The position numbers and the translations under genes were made by a program. A stretch of DNA of 64,000 bases, from NCBI RefSeq assembly GCF_022378335.1, contig NZ_JAIQCI010000016.1, positions 1 to 64,000 of the forward strand, written 5' to 3'. The notes under the pieces were generated by a model, which did no database searches, had not been told where the DNA came from, and saw nothing but the letters and a program-made list of their open reading frames with translations. This stretch comes from Croceicoccus hydrothermalis. Its GTDB lineage: Bacteria > Pseudomonadota > Alphaproteobacteria > Sphingomonadales > Sphingomonadaceae. Positions 1 through 8,414 of this stretch are shown one piece after another; the stretch's first letter is position 1, and every line of letters begins with the position of its first letter.

Positions 1-39
1 TTCCTTCGTCACTACGACGAGACCCAAATCCTCCTTAAT

Positions 40-1287
40 CTACAACCGTAAATCTGTGCCATTGGTGCTGACGGCGAACAGCGCATTGAGGATCGCGCTT
101 TCCAGAGAGTACTCGAGTCGATTGTTACGAAATCCGATGCCGACAGCCAAGCGCGTCTCGCCGCCGGGAAGAGTGATAACCGGGCCTTCCGCACCCATTT
201 CCAGCGAGGTGATCTGATGCAGGTAGCTTCCCGTAGAGACGCGCGCCGGACCTGTCTCTGGAATGAAACTGGTCTGGAAGCGGGTTCGATCGCGCCCGAA
301 GACACCCGCGAGATTGGCCTTCCAACTCGGCCCAAGGTCAAACTGCAGCGACGGCGCTACGGAAAAGGTCTCGAGGTCGGGCTCACGCCGAATGCGCTGG
401 GCCGGCGTGCCATCAATGGTGGTTGATTCGCGATACGAATAGAGCGCGTCGAGATTGGCCTCCACGCCTTCTGACAAGCTCTGGTGCGCCGAAAATGTTA
501 CGGCGTGGCGCCGGTTTGAGGGATAAAGCAAGGTTTCCGGTAGCAGTGATCCTGCATAGGCGCGCTCCCTCGCCTCAATCCCGGAATTGTTCGCGAAGTC
601 GTAGGCGAAGACGAAGCCGCCACTGTTCCAGATTGTGCCTGCGACTATGTCGGCCTGTTGGCGAAAGTTGCCTCCATCGGTGCTCGCTCCAATCTGGGCC
701 GAGGTTGTCACGCCCTCAAAGTCGCGGCGCAGGATGACGTTCACAACGCCGCCAACCGCGTCCGAGCCATAGAGCGCTGAAGCTCCATCGGGGACGACCT
801 CGAGCCGGTCGACAATGGCGAGCGGAATGGCGGAGATGTCGACGCCCTGGGACGCCGAGTTGTATGGAAGGCGATGACCGTTGAGCAATGTCAGCGTCGC
901 ATCGGGCCCAAGCCCGCGCAGATTGGGAGACGATGCTGAATTTACATTTTCATTGCCGATGCCGCCGCCCGAACCAACCCCAGGGTTCTGACCGCCCGAG
1001 AAATTCTGGGGTAGGTTGCGGATCGCTTCGCCGAGGTCCACCTGGCCCGTCTCGACGATCGTCTCGCGATCAAGCTCGATGACTTCACCTACGACCCGTG
1101 CGCCTCGGATACGCGTTCCCGTGACAACGATCGCGGAACTCTCTTCGTCCAAAGCTGTATCGCCAACCTCGGCAGCGTCATCTTGTGCCTGTTCGCCTGG
1201 ACTGTCTTGGGCGAAAAGAGGAGGAGCGGCACCTGCAAATGCTGCCCCGGTTAGAAGGACGGAAAGTGTGCGAATTGTCGACGACAT
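40..1287 (-). pseudogene. TonB-dependent receptor, truncated after the plug and first barrel strands
   Basis: Outer-membrane receptor that would import a ligand using TonB energy. The 415-residue product has a signal peptide (cleavage likely after A26), an IVVTGTRIRG segment near residue 53 that resembles the start of many plug domains, and a full plug domain (about 60-190, with NLRGLG and LNGHRLP). Only the first barrel strands follow before a TAG at 40-42. Members of this family are usually 700-1000 residues long and end in an aromatic residue, so most of the barrel is missing. The last 15 or so residues (ALFAVSTNGTDLRL) do not look like barrel sequence, which suggests a recombination junction or frameshift near position 85-100. 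There is no N-terminal STN signalling domain. A GGGAG ribosome-binding site lies just before the ATG. It may be a pseudogene. What lies left of position 1 is unknown. Confidence 0.75.
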
Positions 1288-1407
1288 TGATATCTCCCTG
1301 TTTTGGCGCGGACCGGCCGCTACAGAAGATGACGCTCACTTTTGCGAGCACCTTAGTTTCAATTGAAATTAAATTTTGAGTGGTCCCTTTTGGCCGGATG
1401 CCTGCAG

Positions 1408-1989
1408 TCACCAACTGTGACCCAGCGCTTGACGCAAATGCGCAAGAGCTTTCATCATGTGATAGTCGACCGTCGGCAGTGCGATGCCGAGTTCGATATG
1501 TATCTCTCGGTAGGATTTCTTCTCGAAGCGGTTCATCGCGAAGATACGCGCGCACTTTTCGGGGAGCTCTGCGAGCGCGATTTCCAGCGCTTGCCGGGTT
1601 TCACGGACATGCACGGCATCTTCTTGCGCAGCACGGCTTGGCGCGTCTGCGTTCTCCAGAAGTGGCTGGGTCCTGACCCGGCACTTTTGCCGCCGCGCCT
1701 CGTCCACCATCAAGTTGAATGCAATCCGCCTCAGAAAGCCCGCCGGATTGACGAGTTCCGTCAGCTGCTTGCTGGTCGCCGCACGCAGGAACACGTCCTG
1801 TGCCAGGTCGCGGGCGCGTTCGGAGCCCACGCGGCGCGCAAGATAGGCGATCAGTCCAGCCCGTTCCTCGCGGTAGAGGGCATCGAGTGTGCGGCGGCGA
1901 CCGACCGTTCGGCTTACCTTTGCAGCGCAATATGCGGGACCCACGCACTGGGGAGATTGGTGCCGAATTTCGGCGGCAATTTGAGTCAT
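1408..1989 (-). CDS. ECF-family RNA polymerase sigma factor
   Basis: Predicted 193-residue extracytoplasmic-function sigma factor. Region 2 is visible around residues 35-100 (LARRVGSERARDLAQDVFLRA), and region 4 around 130-185 has the helix-turn-helix signature KSYREIHIELG followed by TVDYHMMKAL. The start at 1989 is chosen because homology begins soon after it. No clear Shine-Dalgarno is seen, and the frame stays open to 2151. It lies upstream of, and in the same direction as, the TonB-dependent receptor (120-nt gap), like FecI-type systems. No FecR-like anti-sigma gene is present, and the receptor has no STN domain, so the usual surface-signalling chain is incomplete. It could be a FecI-like regulator of the receptor or a stand-alone ECF factor. 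Confidence 0.8.
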   Translation of the reverse strand: MTQIAAEIRHQSPQCVGPAYCAAKVSRTVGRRRTLDALYREERAGLIAYLARRVGSERARDLAQDVFLRAATSKQLTELVNPAGFLRRIAFNLMVDEARRQKCRVRTQPLLENADAPSRAAQEDAVHVRETRQALEIALAELPEKCARIFAMNRFEKKSYREIHIELGIALPTVDYHMMKALAHLRQALGHSW

Positions 1990-2397
1990 GCTTCGAACTT
2001 GGAGGCGACCGCAACCTGAGTTCGCCGTGGCGAACTGCGTGCGGGTTCCAGGTCTGTGCCGCCGTCCGGGGCCTAGTTTGTGCCCCTTGATCGGTCCGGC
2101 CGCCGGGCCTGCGATGGACCGGCGTGCATGATGTCCGGCGGAAAGATCCACGCGGATGGTGCCAGAATATCAATCCGCGCGCTGTCAATCTGCCCAACAT
2201 AGAAATGGCTTGCAAGAGGTAAGTAGAGCCGTTTTGGACCCGCTTGTGGCGGCGGTCGTCGCCTTCCCTAAGAAAGCAACGGTCTCGGCGAGCGCCTGAT
2301 CAAATATGCCCAATATTGGGGAGGCGGCCCCCTAGGTCATGGAATGTCGGCGCGGTGCTGGCGCCTCTAGCGAAATCGGCGAGAAAGGAGGTGCTTC
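1990..2397. other. 408-nt gene-free stretch with a perfect 12-bp palindrome
   Basis: No convincing gene is seen between the ECF sigma start and the DUF6499 gene. The stretch must carry promoters for both divergent genes. At 2309-2320 there is a perfect palindrome, CCCAATATTGGG, about 78 nt before the DUF6499 start, which could be an operator. A strong ribosome-binding site (AAAGGAGGT, about 2385-2393) ends the stretch. Confidence 0.5.
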
Positions 2398-2589
2398 ATG
2401 GATCGACCATTTGACAGCAACGACCGGACAGGCGCATTCGACTATTCGGATTTCGCGCAGGAATTCCTGCGCCGCAATGCCGCGTACCGGCAACAATACG
2501 CACGGATCGCCAGCGAAAGCGGTTTCGACCCGCAATCCCCAGCTTGCCGCCGAATGGCGCGTTCATGGGGCCTTGAATTTCCCGATTGA
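2398..2589 (+). CDS. DUF6499 domain protein, 5' part of an FseA-like frameshifted activator
   Basis: 63-residue product with the DUF6499 signature: a short acidic/aromatic start, then EFLRRNAAYRQQY (about residues 22-34) and a terminal SWGLEF block. It has an excellent ribosome-binding site (AAAGGAGGT) seven bases before the ATG. In ICEs of rhizobia the equivalent ORF and the following DUF2285 ORF are joined by +1 programmed frameshifting into FseA, an activator of the excisionase gene (Ramsay and colleagues, ICEMlSymR7A). Here the ORF stops at TGA 2587-2589, exactly where the DUF2285 reading frame takes over in the +1 frame. The small ORF alone may also be made as a separate product. Function is inferred from family and layout, not shown. 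Confidence 0.8.
   Translation: MDRPFDSNDRTGAFDYSDFAQEFLRRNAAYRQQYARIASESGFDPQSPACRRMARSWGLEFPD
2578..2589 (+). promoter_or_regulatory. candidate +1 programmed ribosomal frameshift site
   Basis: The zero-frame codons are TTT-CCC-GAT-TGA. A +1 slip of the tRNA on CCC to CCG (or of TTT to TTC) continues as ATT-GAT-CCC. This turns the DUF6499 end WGLEFP directly into IDPDLSARSHPAIW, which is the normal continuation into DUF2285 proteins. The stop codon one sense codon later could promote pausing. The downstream frame has no ribosome-binding site or ATG of its own near the junction. A simple indel pseudogene is the alternative. Confidence 0.6.
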
Positions 2590-3181
2590 TCCCGACCTTT
2601 CAGCTCGCAGCCATCCGGCGATCTGGCAAGCCGAGGAAAACGCTCATGTGGTAATTCTTGGCGGTGGGCGCGCAGTCAAGGCGGCGCGCGCAACGTGCGA
2701 CCTGATCTCCAAGCGAACCAGCAATGCGGGAGATCATCTGGTCCTCGCCGGTGGTGGCGCTCGCCATCGGCTGCTCGTTATGGCCTCCGCCCGGTTGGGT
2801 GGAGACAATTATCTGATCCCTCGGGACCAGTCGTTTCCGATCAGGCTGGCGGCGCTCGATGCGTTTCACTGCTGTGTAGATGGTTCCGCTGCTCCCAGCG
2901 TGCGAAACCAGTTGCAGCCCACTGCCTATCAGTCCCACCGCTTCCACTTGCTGCTCGCCATACTTGATGCTTTATCCCGGGCGCCTGAGGGTGTTATGCT
3001 AAAAGATATCGCTGGAACCATTGTTTATCGGGGATTGTCCGCGCAGCGCGCCATTGACTGGAAATCGTCATCGCAACGCCGCCAGACCCAGCGTCTCGTG
3101 GTTGAGGCGCGGCGAATGGCGTCGCACGGCTATCTCGGCTTGCTTCGCCAAAGCCGGCTCCGCTCTTTTCAAACGCACTGA
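2585..3181 (+). CDS. DUF2285 domain, 3' part of an FseA-like frameshifted activator
   Basis: This frame encodes 198 residues that fit DUF2285, described as a helix-turn-helix variant domain found in conjugative-element regulators. The visible family features are the entry block PDLSARSHPAIWQ, a central IPRDQSFPIRLAALDAF segment, and the C-terminal WKSSSQRRQTQRLVVEARRM block followed by GYLGLLR. With the upstream ORF it makes a predicted protein of about 260 residues. No ATG or ribosome-binding site starts this part; the first possible internal start is a GTG near 2648 with no Shine-Dalgarno. The frame is intact to its TGA, so it is unlikely to be drifting neutrally. It precedes a LuxR-type regulator, matching quorum-sensing control of fseA in rhizobial ICEs. 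Confidence 0.75.
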   Translation: MDPDLSARSHPAIWQAEENAHVVILGGGRAVKAARATCDLISKRTSNAGDHLVLAGGGARHRLLVMASARLGGDNYLIPRDQSFPIRLAALDAFHCCVDGSAAPSVRNQLQPTAYQSHRFHLLLAILDALSRAPEGVMLKDIAGTIVYRGLSAQRAIDWKSSSQRRQTQRLVVEARRMASHGYLGLLRQSRLRSFQTH

Positions 3182-3365
3182 ATGCACTATGGTTTTTCGT
3201 GGGGCATGCTGCTGAATTTTGCGGCGCGCCCGGATTGGAACCGGACCTTGAGGGTCGCAACTGCAACTGCTGGAACAGGTGGAATGGAACCGTCTGATCC
3301 GGCACCGAGCAGGCGGTCAGGTGGCGGCGTGTTGGATTGCGTGCTGCCGATCGAACGGCAGGTCT

Positions 3366-4118
3366 ATGTACGCATATCTCGCGGAGGAATTCGCAACTGA
3401 ACTTATCAATGTCCGTTCGGACACTGAACTCGACGGTGCGCTTAAACAGGTTTCCCGGCGCCTTGGCTTCGACCACTTCGCGCTTAGCCTGGAGATGCGT
3501 TCGACATCGTGCGAGGCACCGGGCCTGCTATTGCACGACTATCCCGACGAATGGGCGAAAGTCTATATTGCCTTCGACCTCGCAGGGCAGGATCCGGTGC
3601 GAAGAGCCTGTGACAAGACCATCATCGGTTTCGCCTGGGACTGGATTGACGAACTCGTCCCTCTCACGCGCGGCGACCGTCAAATGCTCAATGTCGGCCG
3701 GGAATGCGGAATTGGCAATGGTTATACTGTTCCGCGGCATTTGCCCGGGATAGGGCACGGCACCTGCACCTTTGCTGTTCGACCCGAGCGAGAACTGCCC
3801 CGACGGCGCTTCGCCGTCGCGGAAATGATCGGGACGCTGGCTTTGAGCTGTGCGCTGGGCCTGAGTTCAGAAAAGTTCGATGAGAAGGTCCCTTCCCTGA
3901 CCGATCGGCAGCGGGAGTGTCTGCTTTGGGTTGCAAGAGGGAAGACTGCAGCTGAAACGGCCATGATACTCGAAATCAGCACCGAAACCGTCATTCAGCA
4001 TCTTAAGATGGCCCGCGAGCGCTACCAGGTCCATTGTAAACAGTCCCTCGTCGTCGCGGCGCTGTTCGACGGGTTGATCGGGTTTGCCGACATTATCCGT
4101 TGGCGGGACACAGGCTAG
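3366..4118 (+). CDS. TraR/LuxR-family acyl-homoserine-lactone-responsive regulator
   Basis: 250-residue two-domain regulator. The N-terminal ligand domain retains all six signature residues of the family at W63, Y67, D76, P77, W91 and G119, each exactly six positions beyond the TraR numbering (W57, Y61, D70, P71, W85, G113). It should therefore bind an acyl-homoserine lactone. The C-terminal GerE/LuxR helix-turn-helix covers about 176-240 (LTDRQRECLLWVARGKT, then ISTETVIQHL). The ATG at 3366 is preferred over an upstream in-frame start at 3279 because homology begins there. It sits 184 nt after the FseA-like gene on the same strand. The likely partner synthase gene lies about 7.5 kb to the right, separated from it by the arsenic and mercury genes. 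Confidence 0.88.
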   Translation: MYAYLAEEFATELINVRSDTELDGALKQVSRRLGFDHFALSLEMRSTSCEAPGLLLHDYPDEWAKVYIAFDLAGQDPVRRACDKTIIGFAWDWIDELVPLTRGDRQMLNVGRECGIGNGYTVPRHLPGIGHGTCTFAVRPERELPRRRFAVAEMIGTLALSCALGLSSEKFDEKVPSLTDRQRECLLWVARGKTAAETAMILEISTETVIQHLKMARERYQVHCKQSLVVAALFDGLIGFADIIRWRDTG

Positions 4119-4190
4119 TTTTCGCGCCACTGCCTCTCAATCACTCGAACATGGCCGTACTGCCTATTTCGCAACCGTTCAGAAAGCAAT

Positions 4191-4231
4191 TTGACTTCTC
4201 TCGGCATTTCGATATTTTAATAGTTATCGAA
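4191..4231 (+). promoter_or_regulatory. ars promoter with overlapping ArsR-type operator
   Basis: A -35-like TTGACT (4191-4196) and a -10-like TATTTT (4213-4218) are 16 nt apart. An inverted repeat, TTCGATA (4208-4214) and TATCGAA (4225-4231) with a 10-nt spacer, overlaps the -10 box and ends 15 nt before the arsR ATG. This placement fits repression by the ArsR product of the first gene. The assignment is by pattern only. Confidence 0.55.
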
Positions 4232-4246
4232 TCATTGGAGTGAGCG

Positions 4247-4585
4247 ATGCAAGCCGACCGCGTGATCCGAGCCCTATCTGCTCTGGCACAGGAGCATCGC
4301 CTCGCCGCATTCCGCCTGCTCGTGCAGGCCGGGGAGCAAGGCGTTGCCGCTGGGGTGCTAGCTGAGAAACTCCAAGTGCCTCCGTCTTCAATGAGCTTTC
4401 ACCTTGCCCAACTGGGCAATGCGGGGCTGGTCACCCAGCGGCGCGAAAGCCGCTCGATCATCTATTCGGCGGACTATGCCGCGATGAATGGCCTGATGGG
4501 CTACCTCACCGAGAACTGCTGCGGCGGCATGTCCTGTTCCCAGGATACCGAATGCTTTCCTTCTCCTCAACGAAAGAGCGCCTGA
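4247..4585 (+). CDS. arsR: ArsR-family arsenite-responsive repressor
   Basis: 112-residue winged-helix repressor that should release the ars promoter when it binds As(III). The DNA-recognition helix is PSSMSFHLAQL (about 46-56), followed by the beta-wing QRRESRSIIYS. The E. coli-type CVC sensor in the recognition helix is absent. Instead there are C-terminal cysteines at 91, 92, 97 and 103, consistent with ArsR types that sense through their C-terminal cysteines. It is the first gene of a tightly packed arsR-arsI-arsC-acr3 operon, and its TGA overlaps the next ATG (TGATG). A GGAG ribosome-binding site precedes the ATG. Confidence 0.9.
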   Translation: MQADRVIRALSALAQEHRLAAFRLLVQAGEQGVAAGVLAEKLQVPPSSMSFHLAQLGNAGLVTQRRESRSIIYSADYAAMNGLMGYLTENCCGGMSCSQDTECFPSPQRKSA

Positions 4586-5055
4586 TGAAACGCTTTCACG
4601 TGCATGTCGGCGTGACCGACATCGACCACTCTATTGCCTTCTATTCAAGCCTGTTCGGTGCCGAGCCCGACGTGGTGAAGGCCGACTATGCCAAGTGGAT
4701 GCTGGAAGATCCGCGCATCAACTTCGCGATTTCGATGCGCGAGGCTGCTGCCAAAGGCATCGAGCATGTCGGCTTGCAGGTCGAGGACAAGAGCGAACTC
4801 GAAGAGGTCTATGGCCGCCTCAAGGCTGCTGACCGCCCGGTGCTCGAAGAAGGCGCGACGACTTGCTGCTACGCGCAGTCGGAAAAGAGCTGGATCGCCG
4901 ATCCAGATGGCGTCGTCTGGGAAGCTTTTCTGACCGATGGCGAGAGCACGACCTATGGCGGCAGTCCTGACCTCGACCAGCTCGCATCTGCCATTGCCAC
5001 TTTGGGCGCCTGCTGCGCGCCGCAACTGGCACCTGCCAAGACGTCCTGCTGCTGA
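4585..5055 (+). CDS. arsI: ArsI/CadI-family vicinal-oxygen-chelate metalloenzyme (C-As lyase)
   Basis: 156-residue glyoxalase-fold protein. ArsI is a non-haem Fe(II) dioxygenase that cleaves the carbon-arsenic bond of trivalent methyl- and aromatic arsenicals. The expected metal ligands are present as H5, H61 (GIEHVGLQV) and E113 (VWEAF). The substrate-binding vicinal cysteine pair is in ATTCCYAQS (C94, C95), a hallmark of ArsI/CadI. An extra cysteine-rich tail (GACC...SCC) follows. The start at 4585 overlaps the arsR stop; an upstream in-frame ATG at 4552 lies inside arsR and is not used. Operon position supports organoarsenical detoxification rather than cadmium binding. Confidence 0.85.
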   Translation: MKRFHVHVGVTDIDHSIAFYSSLFGAEPDVVKADYAKWMLEDPRINFAISMREAAAKGIEHVGLQVEDKSELEEVYGRLKAADRPVLEEGATTCCYAQSEKSWIADPDGVVWEAFLTDGESTTYGGSPDLDQLASAIATLGACCAPQLAPAKTSCC

Positions 5056-5063
5056 GGTAACTG

Positions 5064-5564
5064 ATGTTAGATCAACCGCTGAACGTGCTGTTCCTGTGCA
5101 CGGGCAATTCCGCTCGTTCGATCCTGGGTGAGGCAATCCTCAACCAAGACGGTGAGGGTCGATTCAAGGCCTACAGCGCCGGAAGCAATCCGATCGGCAC
5201 AGTGAATCCCTGGGCGATCCATACGCTCAAGACACTGGGCTATCCGGCAGATGGCTATTCCTCAAAGAGCTGGAGCGAGTTTGCCGAAGGACCAGAATTC
5301 GATCTGATCTTCACCGTCTGCGACAGCGCGGCGGCCGAGACTTGCCCAGTATGGCCGGGTCGTCCGACTTCCGCGCACGGGGGCATTCCTGATCCGGCGG
5401 CGGTCGAGGGCAGCGATGCAGAGAAGGCAGCGGCCTTCCTCGATGCGTTTCGCATGCTGAAGCGCCGTATCGACCTGATGCTGGCGCTGCCGATTGCCAG
5501 CTTCGAGCAGATTGCCCTGCGCGAAAAGCTGCAAGCCATTGGCCACGAGGCGGATGAACAATGA
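5064..5564 (+). CDS. arsC: arsenate reductase, low-molecular-weight phosphatase type
   Basis: 166-residue cytoplasmic enzyme that reduces As(V) to As(III) for export. The P-loop CTGNSAR (C12 to R18) is the CX5R motif of the LMW-phosphatase fold, and later cysteines C86 (FTVCDS) and C94 (ETCPVWPG) can form the redox relay used by thioredoxin-coupled ArsC. It starts 8 nt after arsI with a GAGG ribosome-binding site, and its stop overlaps the acr3 start (ATGA). The arrangement couples reduction directly to efflux. Length and motifs are normal. Confidence 0.92.
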   Translation: MLDQPLNVLFLCTGNSARSILGEAILNQDGEGRFKAYSAGSNPIGTVNPWAIHTLKTLGYPADGYSSKSWSEFAEGPEFDLIFTVCDSAAAETCPVWPGRPTSAHGGIPDPAAVEGSDAEKAAAFLDAFRMLKRRIDLMLALPIASFEQIALREKLQAIGHEADEQ

Positions 5565-6631
5565 CCGCTGCAGCTGCTGACATGGACGCCCGCGCGGCGG
5601 GGCTAGGCCTGTTCGAGAAATGGCTTTCGGTCTGGGTCGGCGGCGCGATCCTCGCCGGGATTGCGCTCGGCAATGCAGCGCCAGAGCTATTCGCCTCGCT
5701 AGCGGGCATCGAATACGCCTCGGTCAATCTTGTCGTCGCAGTACTGATCTGGGCGATGATATTCCCGATGATGGTGGCGGTCGATTTCGGCGCGGTGCGT
5801 CGCGTCGGTGACAAGCCAAAGGGCCTGATCATCACGCTGGTAGTGAACTGGTTCATCAAGCCTTTCACGATGGCTGCACTTGGCGTGTTGTTCTTCGAGG
5901 TCGTCTTTGCCGACCTGATCGCGCCTGCCGATGCCCAGCAATACATCGCCGGGCTGATCCTGCTGGGTGCGGCCCCTTGCACCGCGATGGTCTTCGTATG
6001 GTCGCAGCTCGCCAGGGGCGATCCTGCCTATACGCTGGTGCAAGTCGCGGCGAATGATCTCATCATGATCGTGGCCTTCGCGCCCATTGTCGCGCTGCTG
6101 CTGGGCGTGACCGACATTGCGGTCCCGTGGGAGACGCTGCTGCTCTCGGTCGCGCTCTATGTGGTCGTGCCGCTCGCAGCCGGTGCCATTGTGCGGCATC
6201 GGCTTCTCGCGACCCATGGCGGCGATGAAGCGGCGGTGTCCGAATTCACGGGGCGCATGAAGCCGCTCTCGATCATCGGCCTGCTGCTGACGGTGTTGCT
6301 GCTGTTCGGCTTCCAGGCGGAAACCATTGTCGCCCGACCGCTGTTGATCGCGCTGATTGCAGCGCCCATTGTTGTCCAAAGCTACGGCATCTTCTTCATC
6401 GCTTATGGCTGGGCCAAAGCGTGGAAGGTCCCGCACGCAGTAGCCGCGCCCTGCGCTCTTATCGGCACGTCCAATTTTTTCGAACTGGCGGTGGCGGTTG
6501 CGATCGGCCTGTTCGGCCTAGGGAGCGGAGCTGCTTTGGCTACGGTGGTAGGCGTCCTCGTAGAAGTGCCTGTCATGTTGTCGCTGGTAGCGATCGCCAA
6601 TCGGACGCGTGGTATATTCCATTTGGCTTGA
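5561..6631 (+). CDS. acr3: ACR3-family arsenite efflux permease
   Basis: 356-residue inner-membrane transporter of the bile/arsenite/riboflavin superfamily, with about ten predicted hydrophobic segments. It exports As(III) produced by ArsC using the proton-motive force. The catalytic cysteine is in [14 protein letters not shown] (C140), and a conserved glutamate lies in [15 protein letters not shown]. This belongs to the ACR3 group rather than to ArsB. The start overlaps the arsC stop by four bases, indicating translational coupling. No ArsA ATPase gene is present, so it should act as a secondary carrier. Confidence 0.92.
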   Translation: MTAAAADMDARAAGLGLFEKWLSVWVGGAILAGIALGNAAPELFASLAGIEYASVNLVVAVLIWAMIFPMMVAVDFGAVRRVGDKPKGLIITLVVNWFIKPFTMAALGVLFFEVVFADLIAPADAQQYIAGLILLGAAPCTAMVFVWSQLARGDPAYTLVQVAANDLIMIVAFAPIVALLLGVTDIAVPWETLLLSVALYVVVPLAAGAIVRHRLLATHGGDEAAVSEFTGRMKPLSIIGLLLTVLLLFGFQAETIVARPLLIALIAAPIVVQSYGIFFIAYGWAKAWKVPHAVAAPCALIGTSNFFELAVAVAIGLFGLGSGAALATVVGVLVEVPVMLSLVAIANRTRGIFHLA

Positions 6632-6643
6632 TGCGGATGTGCC

Positions 6644-6970
6644 TCATACCGGTCTGGGGGCGAGCAAGATGACGCCGGCGCCTACAAGGCAGATCGCCAC
6701 GCCCAGAGTGTCCCACCGATCGGGCTTCACGCCTTCTGCGATCCAAAGCCACAAAAGCGCGGACAGAATGTAGACCCCGCCGTAGGCAGCATAAGTTCGA
6801 CCTGCATGCTCGGCATCGACCAGCGTTAGCAAATAGGCAAAAAGGACGAGTGAAGCCACGCCCGGAACGAGCCACCAAGCCGACTTGTCCATACGCAACC
6901 ACGCCCAGAAAGCGAAACAGCCCGCAATTTCAGCAATTGCAGCACCGAGATATGCGAGAAAGGTCATCAT
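6644..6970 (-). CDS. YnfA-family (UPF0060) small membrane protein
   Basis: 108-residue protein with four predicted membrane helices, typical of UPF0060/YnfA, a group related to small multidrug transporters. Visible family elements are the N-terminal [21 protein letters not shown] and the central [13 protein letters not shown]. The ATG at 6970 has a GAGG ribosome-binding site; a second ATG follows directly. It is 81 nt downstream of, and on the same strand as, the flavoprotein of the mercury operon, so it may be the last gene of that transcript. It faces acr3 tail to tail with only 12 nt between them. Genes of this family often sit near metal-resistance genes; its substrate here is unknown. 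Confidence 0.85.
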   Translation of the reverse strand: MMTFLAYLGAAIAEIAGCFAFWAWLRMDKSAWWLVPGVASLVLFAYLLTLVDAEHAGRTYAAYGGVYILSALLWLWIAEGVKPDRWDTLGVAICLVGAGVILLAPRPV

Positions 6971-7051
6971 CTGACCTCTATCGAGATTTCGACTGTCGAT
7001 CGCAAACGGGATTACCCGGTTGATGGCTTTACTGGACCAAGCGAGGCGCAA

Positions 7052-8413
7052 CTACGATAGCATGGAGCCAAGATCGGAGCCCACGCTCGGATACACCGAT
7101 ACCATTTTCTTGAGATCGCTTGTTGTCAGTCCAAGTCGGATGGCCAAACCGAAGAAATTAATGATTTCGCCATATTCGGGTCCGAGCAGATGGGCGCCCA
7201 GGATAGTGTCGCTGTCCTTATCGATTATAACCTTGGTTGCAGCGCAGCTTTCGCCAACGCGAAGGTTGGAATACCAGTCGCCGGTGTCATTCTCGACGAC
7301 GCGGATATCGTGCCCGGCCTCTCGTGCATCCTGTTCGAGCATGCCAACGCGGGTTAGCTCCGGTACGGTAAATACAGCGCTCGGAACTCCCGAATAATCC
7401 GGCTTGGTCCGGTTGCCCTTGAGCATATTGGACGCAGCTACCTTGCCCTCGAAAACCGCGACAGGCGTAAGCGGGGCACCCTGCGTATCGGCGGCATCCC
7501 CGGCAGCGTAGATTTTCGGGTTGGACGTGCTTTGCAGGTAGGCGTTGACCGCAACGCCCTTGTCACCTGCCTCGACATTGGCTGCGGCCAGATCGAGCTG
7601 ATCAATTGCCGCGACGCGGCCCGCGCCTTGGACGACGAGATCGGCGCGCAAATCTTTCGTTTCGCTACCCGTTTCTACCGTGACAAGAAAGTCCGTCCCG
7701 TCCTTCTTGATGGATTTGAGTGACGTGCGCCGTCGCAGTTGGACGCCGACTTCCTCGCCTCGCGCGACGAGTCTTTCAACAAGATCGGCATCGAAACCTT
7801 TAAGCGGTCTCTCGCCGCGATCGATCATGCACACCTCGCTGCCGGCGCGTGCTGCGATATGGCCAAACTCGAACGAGATGAAGCCGCCGCCGATGAACAG
7901 GATGCGTTCGGGCAGCGCATCAAGCCGCATGAACTCGGTGCTGTCGGTAAGGTGTTCGGAGCCGGGAACATCTATCGTCTGCGGCTTGGCACCCGTTGCG
8001 ATCAGGAAATGGTTTGCCTGAAACTGCCCCTCGCCGTCGATTTCGACGGTATCTTCGCCGACGAAGCGCGCTTTCCCGTGAAGGGTAGTGACGCCGTTGC
8101 TCTCCAGACCGTTTTCGATCCGACCGGGCATTTTGTCGGTGAACGTCTGCGTGAAGGCGACCAGATCGGGCCAGTTGATGGCGATGTCGTTCGGTTCGAT
8201 GCCCTTGCCGTGCATGAGCCGCGCTGCGTCGATGATTTCCGCCCCGCGGCGGAGCATTTTCTTCGGATCGCAGCCGCGCAGGGCGCAGGTGCCGCCATAA
8301 GGCAGTGCGTCGACCACCGCGACCGACCAACCGGCTGAGGCGCATTTGTTGGCGGCATTTACGGCCGCCATACCAACACCCAGCACTATAAGATCGAAGT
8401 TTCGCGTACTCAT
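7052..8413 (-). CDS. MerA-like FAD/NAD(P) pyridine-nucleotide-disulfide oxidoreductase
   Basis: 453-residue class I flavoprotein reductase. The FAD-binding GVGMAA motif is at 12-17, the redox-active disulfide is CALRGC (C43, C48) followed by DPKK, the NAD(P) motif FIGGGFISFE is central, and the second FAD motif is IYAAGDAA. In the mercury operon it occupies the merA slot. It differs from true MerA in having CALRGC rather than CVNVGC, no N-terminal metal-binding domain, and no C-terminal vicinal cysteines; it ends DLGSMLS. The usual C-terminal His-Glu pair of glutathione reductase is also not seen (VYPSVGSD). It could reduce Hg(II) by another route or maintain thiols. The ATG at 8413 is one nucleotide beyond the stop of the upstream gene, with a GGAGG site. 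Confidence 0.8.
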   Translation of the reverse strand: MSTRNFDLIVLGVGMAAVNAANKCASAGWSVAVVDALPYGGTCALRGCDPKKMLRRGAEIIDAARLMHGKGIEPNDIAINWPDLVAFTQTFTDKMPGRIENGLESNGVTTLHGKARFVGEDTVEIDGEGQFQANHFLIATGAKPQTIDVPGSEHLTDSTEFMRLDALPERILFIGGGFISFEFGHIAARAGSEVCMIDRGERPLKGFDADLVERLVARGEEVGVQLRRRTSLKSIKKDGTDFLVTVETGSETKDLRADLVVQGAGRVAAIDQLDLAAANVEAGDKGVAVNAYLQSTSNPKIYAAGDAADTQGAPLTPVAVFEGKVAASNMLKGNRTKPDYSGVPSAVFTVPELTRVGMLEQDAREAGHDIRVVENDTGDWYSNLRVGESCAATKVIIDKDSDTILGAHLLGPEYGEIINFFGLAIRLGLTTSDLKKMVSVYPSVGSDLGSMLS

Positions 8414-8414
8414 C

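Noticed and set aside
7052-8413. Naming the flavoprotein merA
   Set aside because: It lacks the CVNVGC motif, the NmerA domain and the C-terminal cysteine pair of mercuric reductase. Only its operon position supports that name.
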